Assembly (NCBI GenBank): GCA_018402255.1
Contig: JAGYIS010000009.1
Coordinates: 248,001-312,000 of the forward strand
Direction: 5' to 3'
From: Marinobacter sp.
GTDB lineage: Bacteria > Pseudomonadota > Gammaproteobacteria > Pseudomonadales > Oleiphilaceae
DNA: 64,000 bases
The notes under the pieces were generated by a model that did not search any database, had not been told where the DNA came from, and worked only from the letters and a program-made list of their open reading frames with translations. Positions 39,461-47,860 of the stretch are shown here, in pieces (positions within the stretch are counted from its first letter, which is position 1; each line of letters starts with the position of its first letter). Both the position numbers and the translations under genes were made by a program.

Positions 39461-40066
39461 TTACTGCTGCCAGCCGGCACCGCGGGCGGTGTTGTTGGTG
39501 GCCAGATCGTCCTCTTGCATCCAGAGGGCGAGGGTTTCATGGGCCGTTTGGCCGGCGTCGCGCATCAGCTCATCGGTTTCCGGTACCGAGGTGGTCAGCT
39601 CTACCTGCAGACCGCTGGGGTCGTGGAAGTAGATGGAGTAGCAATAACCGTGGTCGGTTTCGAACGACTCCACACCGTGCTCCTGCAGCTTGCGTTTGAA
39701 CTCAAGCACCGTGTCTTTGCCTTCGACGGTCAGGGCAATGTGATGGGCGAACGGGTTGATGTTCTCGAACTGGTTGACCGACTGCGACATGGAGGACTGC
39801 TCGGACTTGAACTGGAAGAATGCCAGGCAGCTGCCGTCTGCCAGTTCAAAAAACGTATGCACGTAGTTATCCGGCTGGTTGGTGACCGGGTTTAACCGCT
39901 CTACCCAGGTGCCGATCAGCGGCAGGCCCAGAATGTCTTCGTAGAAATGCCGTGTTTCTTCCATGTCTTTCACCATAAAGGCGTGGTGGTGAAGGCAGCC
40001 AATACGGTTGCTTGCACGACGGGACTTTGCATCAGCGATGTAGGTGTTTTGTTGTTGAATGGTCAT
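39461..40066 (-). CDS. VOC superfamily protein (glyoxalase / dioxygenase-like)
   Basis: It is 201 aa with two beta-alpha-beta-beta-beta modules: LHHHAFMVKDMEETRHFYEDILGLPL, then AHHIALTVEGKDTVLEFKRKL and IYFHDPSGLQVELTT. Histidines and the terminal Glu are in the usual metal-ligand positions, so it is probably a metalloenzyme. The N-terminal 22 residues are extra and polar. It lies within the four-gene catabolic run. Ring cleavage, isomerisation or lyase chemistry are all possible. Confidence 0.8.
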   Translation of the reverse strand: MTIQQQNTYIADAKSRRASNRIGCLHHHAFMVKDMEETRHFYEDILGLPLIGTWVERLNPVTNQPDNYVHTFFELADGSCLAFFQFKSEQSSMSQSVNQFENINPFAHHIALTVEGKDTVLEFKRKLQEHGVESFETDHGYCYSIYFHDPSGLQVELTTSVPETDELMRDAGQTAHETLALWMQEDDLATNNTARGAGWQQ

Positions 40067-40102
40067 TGGTAGTACCTCTCTTGTTGTTTGCTGATCCCTG
40101 TT

Positions 40103-40882
40103 TCAGGCTGATCCTTTCAGAGCGACTGCGTCATCCGTGCTGGGGTGAGTGGAAGGTTTGCGAAGCCAGCCTCGCATCAGCTGGCTCACGGTTTCAGGCT
40201 GTTCCATCATCGGCATGTGGCCGCAGACGGCTATCGATTCAAACTGGCAATCGGTAATGAGATCCTGCATCTGCGCCATCACAGAAGCGGGCCGCAGGGT
40301 GTCTGCTTCTCCGGCAATCAGAAGCATCGGGCAGGTCAGCTGGCTGAGCACAGAGGCAGAATCCTGGCGGTGTTCTCCGGCGGTAATGTGTGCCTGCAAA
40401 GTATCCAGCGACTGCCCGGCAATCATGTCAGCCACCCGGCCGATCAGACCGGCCTGGTCAGGATGATCCGCGGCAATCAGGCTCGGCGCCCATTGCTCTG
40501 CCATGGCGCGCATACCTTGCTGCCGGGCCAGATCAATCATGCCCATGCGGGCACGGGTTTCCTGCTGACCGGTTTCACCCGCGGGCTTGCCCGTATGTTC
40601 GGTAGCCATCAGGCACAGGCGCTCCACCCGTTCCGGTGCCAGCCGGCAGATCTCCATGGCAACACGACCCCCCATGGAGTGCCCCGCCAGCGCAAAGGTG
40701 GCCGGCGCCATTGCCAGTACCTGCTCCGCCATGGCTGCCAGAGAATCCAGCTTTGGGTAGGTCGCGGTCATCAGCTTTACTTCGCCTTCAAGCGAGTTGG
40801 TAACCGGCGCCCAGCTCAGCTGGTCGCAGACCATGCCGGGAAGCAGAATCAAAGTCTGACTTGTGGAGTGGAGCTGGCTCAT
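40103..40882 (-). CDS. Alpha/beta-fold hydrolase
   Basis: It is 259 aa. The fold is clear from LILLPGMVCDQLSW near the start, the nucleophile elbow GHSMGG (Ser near residue 83), LLIAGEADTLRP carrying the acid, and GHMPMMEQPE carrying the catalytic His. Start MSQLHSTSQ is preferred; the longer frame would run into the divergent lysR leader. It is the first gene of the run, nearest the LysR gene. It may hydrolyse an ester or a CoA-thioester product. Confidence 0.87.
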   Translation of the reverse strand: MSQLHSTSQTLILLPGMVCDQLSWAPVTNSLEGEVKLMTATYPKLDSLAAMAEQVLAMAPATFALAGHSMGGRVAMEICRLAPERVERLCLMATEHTGKPAGETGQQETRARMGMIDLARQQGMRAMAEQWAPSLIAADHPDQAGLIGRVADMIAGQSLDTLQAHITAGEHRQDSASVLSQLTCPMLLIAGEADTLRPASVMAQMQDLITDCQFESIAVCGHMPMMEQPETVSQLMRGWLRKPSTHPSTDDAVALKGSA

Positions 40883-40952
40883 GGCGTATTTCCCGTGCCG
40901 TTGCTTTGATTTCACAGTACCGCTGGCCACCTATGAACAGAAGTGATATTTT

Positions 40953-40969
40953 TCGATGGAAACAATCGA
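40953..40969. promoter_or_regulatory. Possible LysR operator in divergent region
   Basis: TCGAT and ATCGA form an inverted repeat separated by seven bases, 15 bases before the likely lysR start. It suits a LysR-type site for autorepression and control of the divergent hydrolase gene, but the motif is short. Confidence 0.35.
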
Positions 40970-40983
40970 TGGTGTCACTGGTT

Positions 40984-41874
40984 ATGGAGCTCAGACATTT
41001 ACGATACTTCCAGGCGTTGGCGGCAACCCTGAACTTCACCCGGGCGGCGGAGAAATCCCACGTCACCCAATCCACGCTGTCTCACCAGATCAAACAGCTC
41101 GAAGAAGAGCTGGGTGTTGCCTTATTTGAACGCACCGGCAAAAAGGTCATCCTGACCGAGGCCGGGGAAACGCTTCTGGAGCAGGTGACGCCCGCCATGC
41201 GTATGATTGACGAAGCAACCTGGCACATTCGGGAAGACGCCGAAGTAGTGAAAGGAACTATACGAGTGGGGGCGACACACAGTTTTAATATTCGACTGGT
41301 GCCAGACTGCGTGGCGGCCTTTCTCAACCGGCACCCATCCATTCGCGTGGTAGTTGAGGAGCTTTCGGGCAACGAAATCACCGAACGGCTGAAGCAGAAC
41401 AAGATTGATTTCGGGATCAGCTACCGGCCCAGAGACCACACCGATCTGCATTTCGAACCGCTGTTTAACGAAGAACTAAAACTGGTGGTTGGCCGCAATC
41501 ACCCGCTGGCGGGGCGAAAAAAAGTACGCATGGTGGAACTGCAGATGATTCGGATGACCCTGCTGCCACAATACTTTTCAACCCGACAGATCCTCGACGA
41601 ATGCTTTGCTGCCGCAAGAATAGAGCCGCAGGTTGTAGTGGAGCTGAACTCCGTGATGCCCATGATCGAACTGGTCCGCAAAACCGACCTGGCCACCATC
41701 GTCAGCGAAATGGTCCTCACCCGCGCCGACGACCTGCGGGTAATCCCTATCGAAGATCCCACGCCCATGCGCACCCCTGGGCTACTCTGGGTCAGAGGCC
41801 AGCCGCAATCCGAAGCCATCCGCCACTTCATCACCTCCGTCCGCCGTTACTCCAGCGCCCACCCCCAAATGTAA
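40984..41874 (+). CDS. LysR-family transcriptional regulator
   Basis: It is 296 aa, the family norm. The helix-turn-helix region is MELRHLRYFQALAATLNFTRAAEKSHVTQSTLSHQIKQLEEELG, resembling CynR-type regulators, followed by the substrate-binding domain (GTIRVGATHSFNIRLVPDCVAAFL). It is divergent from the alpha/beta hydrolase and so probably controls the 37.4-40.9 kb run in response to its substrate. The ATG at 40984 gives the standard start. Its last codons (encoding SSAHPQM) and stop lie inside a REP-like repeat. Confidence 0.9.
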   Translation: MELRHLRYFQALAATLNFTRAAEKSHVTQSTLSHQIKQLEEELGVALFERTGKKVILTEAGETLLEQVTPAMRMIDEATWHIREDAEVVKGTIRVGATHSFNIRLVPDCVAAFLNRHPSIRVVVEELSGNEITERLKQNKIDFGISYRPRDHTDLHFEPLFNEELKLVVGRNHPLAGRKKVRMVELQMIRMTLLPQYFSTRQILDECFAAARIEPQVVVELNSVMPMIELVRKTDLATIVSEMVLTRADDLRVIPIEDPTPMRTPGLLWVRGQPQSEAIRHFITSVRRYSSAHPQM

Positions 41875-41937
41875 CAAAATGTACCGGGGTCTGACCCCGA
41901 TGCATTTGACCGGGTGAAATGTCTTTGGGTCTGACCC
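41853..41937. repeat. REP-like hairpin B, overlapping the lysR 3' end
   Basis: CCAGCGCC, AATGTAACAAAATGTACC, then GGGGTCTGACCCC, GCATTT, loop, AAATGT and GGGTCTGACCC: the same order as copy A2. The first part supplies the last six or so codons and the stop of the LysR gene. Confidence 0.8.
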
Positions 41938-41983
41938 GAGCATGTATAATCCGCGGTGCATGCACCGGATAACAGGATATTGA

Positions 41984-42826
41984 ATGACCATCACCGCCTT
42001 TAACGCCTTAGCCTGCCCCCTGGATGGCGCTGCCTTGCAGCGGGAGTCAGGTTCGTGGCGGTGCGCCAATAGCCACAACTTTGATGTGGCGCGGCAGGGC
42101 TATGTGCATCTGTTGCCGGTGCAGAAGAAGCGTTCGCTGGACCCCGGTGACAGCAAGGTGATGGTGGCGGCACGCCAACGTTTTCTTGAGGCGGGGTATT
42201 ACCAGCCAATTGCCGAGGCGGTGTCGCGGGCGACCCTCGATGGTGCGCGGGCTGGCACCGCACTGAATTGCCTGGACGCTGGCTGTGGTGAGGGCTACTA
42301 CCTGCGGCAACTGGACCGGGCAGCGGGCGACGAGCGCACCCTTGCGTTATTGGGCGTGGATATCTCGAAATGGGCTGTGTTGGCGGCGGCACGCCAGGAT
42401 TCGCGGCCGAGCTGGGTGGTGGGCAGCAACGCCAACCTGCCGGTGCTGCCGGCGTCTCTGGATCGGGTGTTGTGTCTTTTCGGTTTTCCCGTGTACCCGG
42501 AATTTGCCCGGGTGCTTCGCCCGGGCGGCAGATTGCTGCAGGTGGACGCGGGGCAGGACCATCTTCGGGAGCTGCGGCAGGTCATCTATCCGGAAGTCCG
42601 AACAGAATCGAAAAAAATCAGTCAGGCGCCGGAGGGGTTTCGTCGTGCAGGCACGGAAGATATCCGGTTTTCTCTGCATCTCGATGGTGCTGAATCGATT
42701 GCCGATCTGCTGGCCATGACCCCGCATCTCTATCGTGCCAGTCCGGAAGGCAGGGCACGGGCGGCGATCCTGGAGACTCTGTCATTGACCGTTGATGTCT
42801 GCCTGACAACCTTTGAGCGCATATAG
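41984..42826 (+). CDS. rlmA: 23S rRNA guanine-N1 methyltransferase RlmA
   Basis: It is 280 aa. An N-terminal zinc finger (CPLDGAAL...WRCANSHNFDVARQGYVHLL) precedes the SAM domain LDAGCGEGYYLRQL, and KRSLDPGDSKVMVAARQRFLEAGYYQPI is the RlmA signature. RlmA methylates N1 of G745 in 23S rRNA. The gene starts a few bases after REP copy B. A perfect 14-bp inverted repeat straddles its stop codon. Convergent with the RIO kinase. Confidence 0.92.
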   Translation: MTITAFNALACPLDGAALQRESGSWRCANSHNFDVARQGYVHLLPVQKKRSLDPGDSKVMVAARQRFLEAGYYQPIAEAVSRATLDGARAGTALNCLDAGCGEGYYLRQLDRAAGDERTLALLGVDISKWAVLAAARQDSRPSWVVGSNANLPVLPASLDRVLCLFGFPVYPEFARVLRPGGRLLQVDAGQDHLRELRQVIYPEVRTESKKISQAPEGFRRAGTEDIRFSLHLDGAESIADLLAMTPHLYRASPEGRARAAILETLSLTVDVCLTTFERI

Positions 42827-42846
42827 CCGTCGAAGGTTGTCAGGCA
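42800..42846. repeat. Perfect 14-bp inverted repeat around the rlmA stop
   Basis: TGCCTGACAACCTT (42800-42813) and AAGGTTGTCAGGCA (42833-42846) pair perfectly across a 19-base loop that holds the stop codon. There is no U-run. It could slow 3' decay or end transcription with help from a factor. Its outer bases recur at 47802-47833. Confidence 0.5.
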
Positions 42847-42862
42847 AATCGTGGTCCAGGGA

Positions 42863-43723
42863 TCAGTCGTCACCTTCTTCGGCATCCCTCTGTCGTTCCT
42901 TGCGCTCCCATTCCTCTTCTTTGGCCGCTTCAATCACTTCCATCAACTCGTCGACGTTGGCGCTCTCGGTATCGTGCTCAAAGCATCCGGTCAGCTTTCT
43001 GTCCGGGTACAGATCGCCTGACTCGTACAGCGACCAGATTTCCTTGCCGTAATCGGTGTTCAGCAGTTCCGGGGCAAAGCGGCCAAAATAGCGACGCATA
43101 TTGTCTACGTCTCGCTCCAGCATGCGCTCTGCGCTGTTGTTGCCGGCGGCGTTGACGGCCTGAGGCAAGTCGATAATGACCGGGCCTGTGGGGTCGACCA
43201 GTACGTTGAATTCAGAAAGATCGCCGTGTATCAAACCGACGCTCAGCATGCGCACCACGTCTGAAATCACCTTGGCATAGTAACTCCGTGCCTGCTCGGG
43301 TGTCAGCGTGACATCGTCCAGCCTGGGGGCGGCTCTGCCATCTTCGTCGGCAATCATTTCCATCAGCAGCACGCCATCCACAAACCCGAAGGGTTGCGGT
43401 ACGCGTACGCCGGCGTCGGCCAATCGGTATAGCGCGTCTACTTCGGCATTCAGCCAGGCTTCTTCCTGCTCTTTCTGGCCATGGCGGGTTTTCTTGCCCA
43501 TGGCGCGGGCGTTACGGCTGTTTCGAACCTTTCGGCCTTCCTGATATTGCACGGCCTGCTTGAAACTGCGTTTCTGTGCCTCTTTGTAGATCTTGGCGCA
43601 GCGCACGTTGTCGCCGCAGCGTACAACGTATACCTGTGCTTCCTTACCGCTCATCAACTGGTGTAACACTTCGTCCACCATGCCATCGTCGACAAGGGGC
43701 TGTAATCGTTTTGGTATCTTCAT
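42863..43723 (-). CDS. RIO1-type serine protein kinase
   Basis: It is 286 aa. Kinase features: nucleotide-binding lysine in CAKIYKEA (near residue 44), catalytic loop HGDLSEFNVLV (Asp168, Asn173), and metal-binding IDLPQAV (Asp185). The flexible loop and SGKEAQVYVV start are RIO1-like. The last 40 residues are strongly acidic and basic by turns (EEEWERKERQRDAEEGDD). Bacterial RIO kinases have no agreed substrate. It stands alone on the minus strand. Confidence 0.88.
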   Translation of the reverse strand: MKIPKRLQPLVDDGMVDEVLHQLMSGKEAQVYVVRCGDNVRCAKIYKEAQKRSFKQAVQYQEGRKVRNSRNARAMGKKTRHGQKEQEEAWLNAEVDALYRLADAGVRVPQPFGFVDGVLLMEMIADEDGRAAPRLDDVTLTPEQARSYYAKVISDVVRMLSVGLIHGDLSEFNVLVDPTGPVIIDLPQAVNAAGNNSAERMLERDVDNMRRYFGRFAPELLNTDYGKEIWSLYESGDLYPDRKLTGCFEHDTESANVDELMEVIEAAKEEEWERKERQRDAEEGDD

Positions 43724-43858
43724 AAAGCGTTCGTTTGCCTGGTTTGTCTGGCCGGTAAATCGTTTTGGCCGGCATGTCTGGGCCTATACTACCTTATTTT
43801 AGAGCCGGAGCCCTGATGCCATAGCAGAGCAGCAAAGCCGGCCGAAGGCTCTTTCGGT

Positions 43859-43906
43859 ATAGTGCTGTTGATCGTGCTGTTGATAGTGCACTTGATAGTG
43901 CCTTTA
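43859..43906 (+). repeat. Four imperfect 12-bp tandem repeats
   Basis: ATAGTGCTGTTG, ATCGTGCTGTTG, ATAGTGCACTTG and ATAGTGCCTTTA lie head to tail about 50 bases before the SbcD-like start. Their nature (operator array or slippage product) cannot be told. Unit sequence decays from left to right. Confidence 0.6.
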
Positions 43907-43953
43907 ATGGCGCCAGAACGGCACAAAATTCAAGTCTGTCTAGGGAAGGTAAA

Positions 43954-45075
43954 ATGCCAAGGTTTTTGCACACCGCCGACTGGCAAATGGGGCGGACGTA
44001 CAGCCGCTTTGACAGCGAAGACGGCGCCGCCCTGGTGGAGGCGCGATTCCAGGCCATCGAAAGACTCGCGCAGCTGGCCAACGAGCACCAGTGTGACGTG
44101 GTGCTGGTGGCGGGCGATGTGTTTGATGCGCAAACCGTCTCGGACCGCACCATTCGCCGGGTATTCAATGCCACCCAGGGCTTTGCTGGCCCTTGGGTGA
44201 TGCTGCCCGGCAATCATGACGCGGCGCTGGCGGAGAGCGTGTGGACGCGCGCGGTGCGATTGGGTGCCGTGCCTGACAACGTACACCTTGCCCTTGAGCC
44301 GACCGTGATCAACCTGCAGCCGCAGGGCCTGGCCATACTCTGTGCCCCCCTGACGCAGCGCCACACCTACGGTGACCTGACTGAAGCGTTCAGCGGTTAT
44401 GACTCCGCGCAAGGCCTGGTCAGGGTCGGACTGGCCCATGGCAGTGTTCAGGGCCTGTTATCGGATGATATCGATGCCACCAACCCCATCGCCCCCGACC
44501 GTGCCGAAGCCAGTCGGCTGGATTACCTGGCTCTGGGCGACTGGCACGGCACCAAACAGATCAACCCGAGAACCTGGTACAGCGGCACACCGGAGCCCGA
44601 GCGATTCCGCAATAACGAGGCCGGCAACGCCCTGATTGTGACCATTACCGAACCCGGCGCCGTGCCCGAGGTAACCCAGATACCCACCGGCCGTTACCAG
44701 TGGCATCAATGGCGGGAAACCCTGGCGGTCGAGTCTGATCTGGACCAGCTTTTACAACGTTTGCAGGCCCTGCCTGAACCCTCCGTGGTCGATCTTCGGC
44801 TTGAAGGCGCTATCACGCTGGCCGGGGAAGACCGATTGTTGAGTGCTTTGTCTGTGGCGGAAGCCCGGTTCCGCAGCATCCGGTGCGAGCGCAGCGCGCT
44901 TCAGCTTGAACCCACAGACGATGACATCGCCGCGCTGAAAGCAGACGGTTACGTGGGCGAGGTGATCGATTCTCTGCGCCAGCAGCAACAGGGCGATCAC
45001 AGCCAAGCGGCTCGCGATGCGCTGGCCATTCTGGCCGGGCTGTTAAAAGATCAGGGCCAGGAGGCCAGCCAATGA
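43954..45075 (+). CDS. SbcD/YhaO-like DNA repair metallophosphoesterase
   Basis: It is 373 aa. Two-metal phosphoesterase motifs are visible: LHTADWQMG (Asp9), GDVFD (Asp55), GNHD (residues 86-89), LAHGSV and GDWHG. This is the nuclease subunit of SbcCD-like complexes that open hairpins and DNA ends. Its stop overlaps the start of the SMC-like ATPase gene as ATGA, so the two are coupled. It is shorter than classical SbcD and closer to YhaO in layout. The start ATG follows GGGAAGG. Confidence 0.88.
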   Translation: MPRFLHTADWQMGRTYSRFDSEDGAALVEARFQAIERLAQLANEHQCDVVLVAGDVFDAQTVSDRTIRRVFNATQGFAGPWVMLPGNHDAALAESVWTRAVRLGAVPDNVHLALEPTVINLQPQGLAILCAPLTQRHTYGDLTEAFSGYDSAQGLVRVGLAHGSVQGLLSDDIDATNPIAPDRAEASRLDYLALGDWHGTKQINPRTWYSGTPEPERFRNNEAGNALIVTITEPGAVPEVTQIPTGRYQWHQWRETLAVESDLDQLLQRLQALPEPSVVDLRLEGAITLAGEDRLLSALSVAEARFRSIRCERSALQLEPTDDDIAALKADGYVGEVIDSLRQQQQGDHSQAARDALAILAGLLKDQGQEASQ

Positions 45076-47711
45076 AGTTGCAACGGATGCGCGTTGAGCA
45101 ACTGCGCCAGTTCCGCAAACCCTTTGTGCTGGACAACCTCCAGCCGGGCCTGAACCTGATTCACGGCCCCAACGAATCGGGTAAGAGCACGCTGGTGCGT
45201 GCCATACGTGCTGCCTTTTTTGAACGTTATCGCTCGACCGCAGTGGATGACTTGCGGCCCTGGGGAGACTCCGCCGCAGCGCCCACCATCGAGCTGGATT
45301 TTGAACATCAGAACAAACCCTGGCGGCTTACCAAGAGTTTTCTGCAGCGAAAACGCTGCGACCTGTCCATTGGCTCCGACAGCTACAGCGAAGACGATGC
45401 CGAAGAAAAGCTGGCCGAGCTGATGGGTTACCAGTACCCGAAGCGCGGCGTCAGTAAGGCAGAACACTGGGGCATTCCCGGTCTGCTCTGGGTGGAGCAG
45501 GGCACCGGCCAGGACCTGGAACAATCCGTTGAGCACGCCGGTGATCATTTGAAATCGGCCTTGAACTCACTGGTGGGTGAGGTGGCCAGTTCTGGCGGCG
45601 ATGACGTGATCGAGGCAGTACGAGCCCAGCGGGACATTCTGCTGACGGGCACCGGCAAGCCCCGGGGGGATTACCTGCAGCTGGACAAAGATCGCATTCA
45701 GCATGAGCAGGACATAGCCGAGCTGAATGACCGGATTAGCAAATACCAGGAACAGGTAGACCGCCTTGGCAAACTGAGTCTGGATTTCGAACGCGCGGAA
45801 GCAGAGCGCCCCTGGGAAGACGCCCAGCGGCAACTGGAACAAACCCGAGAACGCGTTCAGCAAGTGGCGCAGCTGGAGCAGCAGCAAACCCAGGAAAAGG
45901 CCACACTCGCCCAGCTCCAGCAAAATCAGCGTTTGCTGCAACAGAACCGGGACCACCTGGAAAGTTTGAGCAAACAGCTGGCTGCCCGGAAGGCGGAACT
46001 GGACAAAGCCGAACAGGCCCTCAGTCTTGCGGAGCAGCAAACACCGGCGCTGACCAAAGGACTGGGTGAAGCCAAAGCCGCCTATGAGGCAGCGGAAAAA
46101 CACCTCAAGCTGGCCCGCTTGCTGGAAGCCCGGGGCCGTCTGGAGCAGGACGTCCAGCGCCTGGAGCAACGCAAACAAACGCTCACCCAAAACCTGACCA
46201 AAGCCCGGGAATACCAGCAACAGGTGGATCAGGCCCGCCAGCAGGTCAGGGAAAACCGAATCGATGCCGGCCAGGTAAAACAGCTTAAAAAGACCGAGCA
46301 TCAGCTGGCGGAAGAAACCATCCGGTCAAGGACGATCGCCACCCGACTAAGCTGGCAGCTGGAGCCGGGTGCCTCACTCACCCTTAACCAGCAACCGCTC
46401 CAGGGCCAAGGCGAGCAACAATTGCTGGAGGAGTCCAGCCTGATCATCCCTGGTGTCGGCACCCTGGCGATCACCCCCGGCGGTGACGAGCTGGCCAGCA
46501 CCCGGCGTAGATTGACCGGCCTTCAACAGGCGTTCGATGAGCAGAGCAAAACCTTGGGTGTGGGTTCGGTGGAGCAGGCTGAAAATCGCCTGGCTGCGTT
46601 CGATTCCGCGCGCAGGGCACTAACCCACGCCGAGGAACTGCTCAAAACCGTTGCGCCAGACAGCATCGATCAGCTGGTGTCTGAACACAGCGAAGTTGAA
46701 GGCGAGCTTCAGACCGCCACCCATCAGCTGCAGGCCATGGCCCGGCCTGATCAAACCAGCCCGGTGCCGGCCATAGCCGAAGCCGAGGCCGCATTCACCA
46801 GTGCCTCTCAGGTACTGGATAAAGCGGAAGCGGATGAACGCAGGCATCAAGCCGAGCTGCTGACCCGAAAGCAGGCCAGAGACAGCGCAAAAGCAGAGTG
46901 GCAACGCCTGGCCGACGAGGAGCAAAACCCGGAACGCCAGCACCAGCTCAAGCAGCTGGGCGCCGACCTGGCAGACATTGAACGGCAGACAACCCGGTTG
47001 CAAACCAGCCTGGAGCAGCGTGAGCGTGACATCCGTGATGCCCGGCCGGACCTGCTCCGGCAGGATATCGAACGCTACCAGAACACCATCAACAACCTTC
47101 GCCAGACCCAGGAAGCCCGTGGCCGAGAGCTCAGAGACATCAAGGTAAGGCTGGAAGCCTGGGGCGCCGAAGGCCTGGAAGAGCAGCTCAGCGAGCAACG
47201 GGCAGAGCTGGAGCAATGTCGCCGCCGTTACCAGGAATTGCACCGACGGGCCCAGGCTCTGGATCTGCTGCTGACCTTGCTCACGGAAAAGCGCCAGGCA
47301 CTGACCCGACGGTTGCAAGCGCCACTGCAAAAACACCTTAACCATTATTTGTCGGTGTTGTTCCCGCAGGCCACGCTGGAGGTGGATGAACACCTGCGGC
47401 CCGGAACGTTCACTCGGGGCTCCGAGTTGGGCCAGATGGCGGAGCTGAGCTTTGGTGCCCGCGAGCAGATGGGGCTGATCAGCCGCCTGGCCTATGCCGA
47501 TTTGCTGCTGGAGGCCGGTAGGCCAACAATGGTGATCCTGGATGACACCCTGGTGCACAGCGATCAGGACCGCCTTGAGGACATGAAGCGCATCCTGTTT
47601 GATGCCGCCAGTCGCCATCAGATATTGCTGTTCACCTGCCATCCTGAGAAGTGGCAGGATCTTGGGGTGCCACCGGTGGATATTCAGGCCTTGAAGGAGA
47701 GCGTTGTGTAG
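45072..47711 (+). CDS. SbcC/YhaN-like SMC-type ATPase
   Basis: It is 879 aa. Walker A HGPNESGKST is at residues 31-40 and Walker B MVILDDTLVHSD near residue 821 with acidic residues 824-825. Between them lie long Glu/Gln-rich coiled coils (about 200-430 and 500-740). No CxxC zinc hook is visible at the middle, unlike Rad50/SbcC, which favours the YhaN type. It partners the phosphoesterase encoded upstream. Role inferred: ATP-controlled DNA-end or structure-specific nuclease. Confidence 0.88.
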   Translation: MKLQRMRVEQLRQFRKPFVLDNLQPGLNLIHGPNESGKSTLVRAIRAAFFERYRSTAVDDLRPWGDSAAAPTIELDFEHQNKPWRLTKSFLQRKRCDLSIGSDSYSEDDAEEKLAELMGYQYPKRGVSKAEHWGIPGLLWVEQGTGQDLEQSVEHAGDHLKSALNSLVGEVASSGGDDVIEAVRAQRDILLTGTGKPRGDYLQLDKDRIQHEQDIAELNDRISKYQEQVDRLGKLSLDFERAEAERPWEDAQRQLEQTRERVQQVAQLEQQQTQEKATLAQLQQNQRLLQQNRDHLESLSKQLAARKAELDKAEQALSLAEQQTPALTKGLGEAKAAYEAAEKHLKLARLLEARGRLEQDVQRLEQRKQTLTQNLTKAREYQQQVDQARQQVRENRIDAGQVKQLKKTEHQLAEETIRSRTIATRLSWQLEPGASLTLNQQPLQGQGEQQLLEESSLIIPGVGTLAITPGGDELASTRRRLTGLQQAFDEQSKTLGVGSVEQAENRLAAFDSARRALTHAEELLKTVAPDSIDQLVSEHSEVEGELQTATHQLQAMARPDQTSPVPAIAEAEAAFTSASQVLDKAEADERRHQAELLTRKQARDSAKAEWQRLADEEQNPERQHQLKQLGADLADIERQTTRLQTSLEQRERDIRDARPDLLRQDIERYQNTINNLRQTQEARGRELRDIKVRLEAWGAEGLEEQLSEQRAELEQCRRRYQELHRRAQALDLLLTLLTEKRQALTRRLQAPLQKHLNHYLSVLFPQATLEVDEHLRPGTFTRGSELGQMAELSFGAREQMGLISRLAYADLLLEAGRPTMVILDDTLVHSDQDRLEDMKRILFDAASRHQILLFTCHPEKWQDLGVPPVDIQALKESVV

Positions 47712-47801
47712 CTTGATTGCGCTACACATATAGTTACTTGCATTTGTGAATTACTGTGTTAGGTTTTGCTACATACGTAGTTGGTGCTTCCTTTCTCTCG
47801 G

Positions 47802-47833
47802 TGCCTGACCAGCAAGAGTTCATCGGTCAGGCA
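47802..47833. repeat. 9-bp inverted repeat upstream of Sel1-like gene
   Basis: TGCCTGACC and GGTCAGGCA pair perfectly across 14 bases, 28 bases before the next start. It may end the upstream transcript or regulate the downstream gene. The TGCCTGAC/GTCAGGCAAA edges match the repeat at 42800. Confidence 0.45.
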
Positions 47834-47860
47834 AAGTCAGTCATCCGGCAGTGGTCAATA

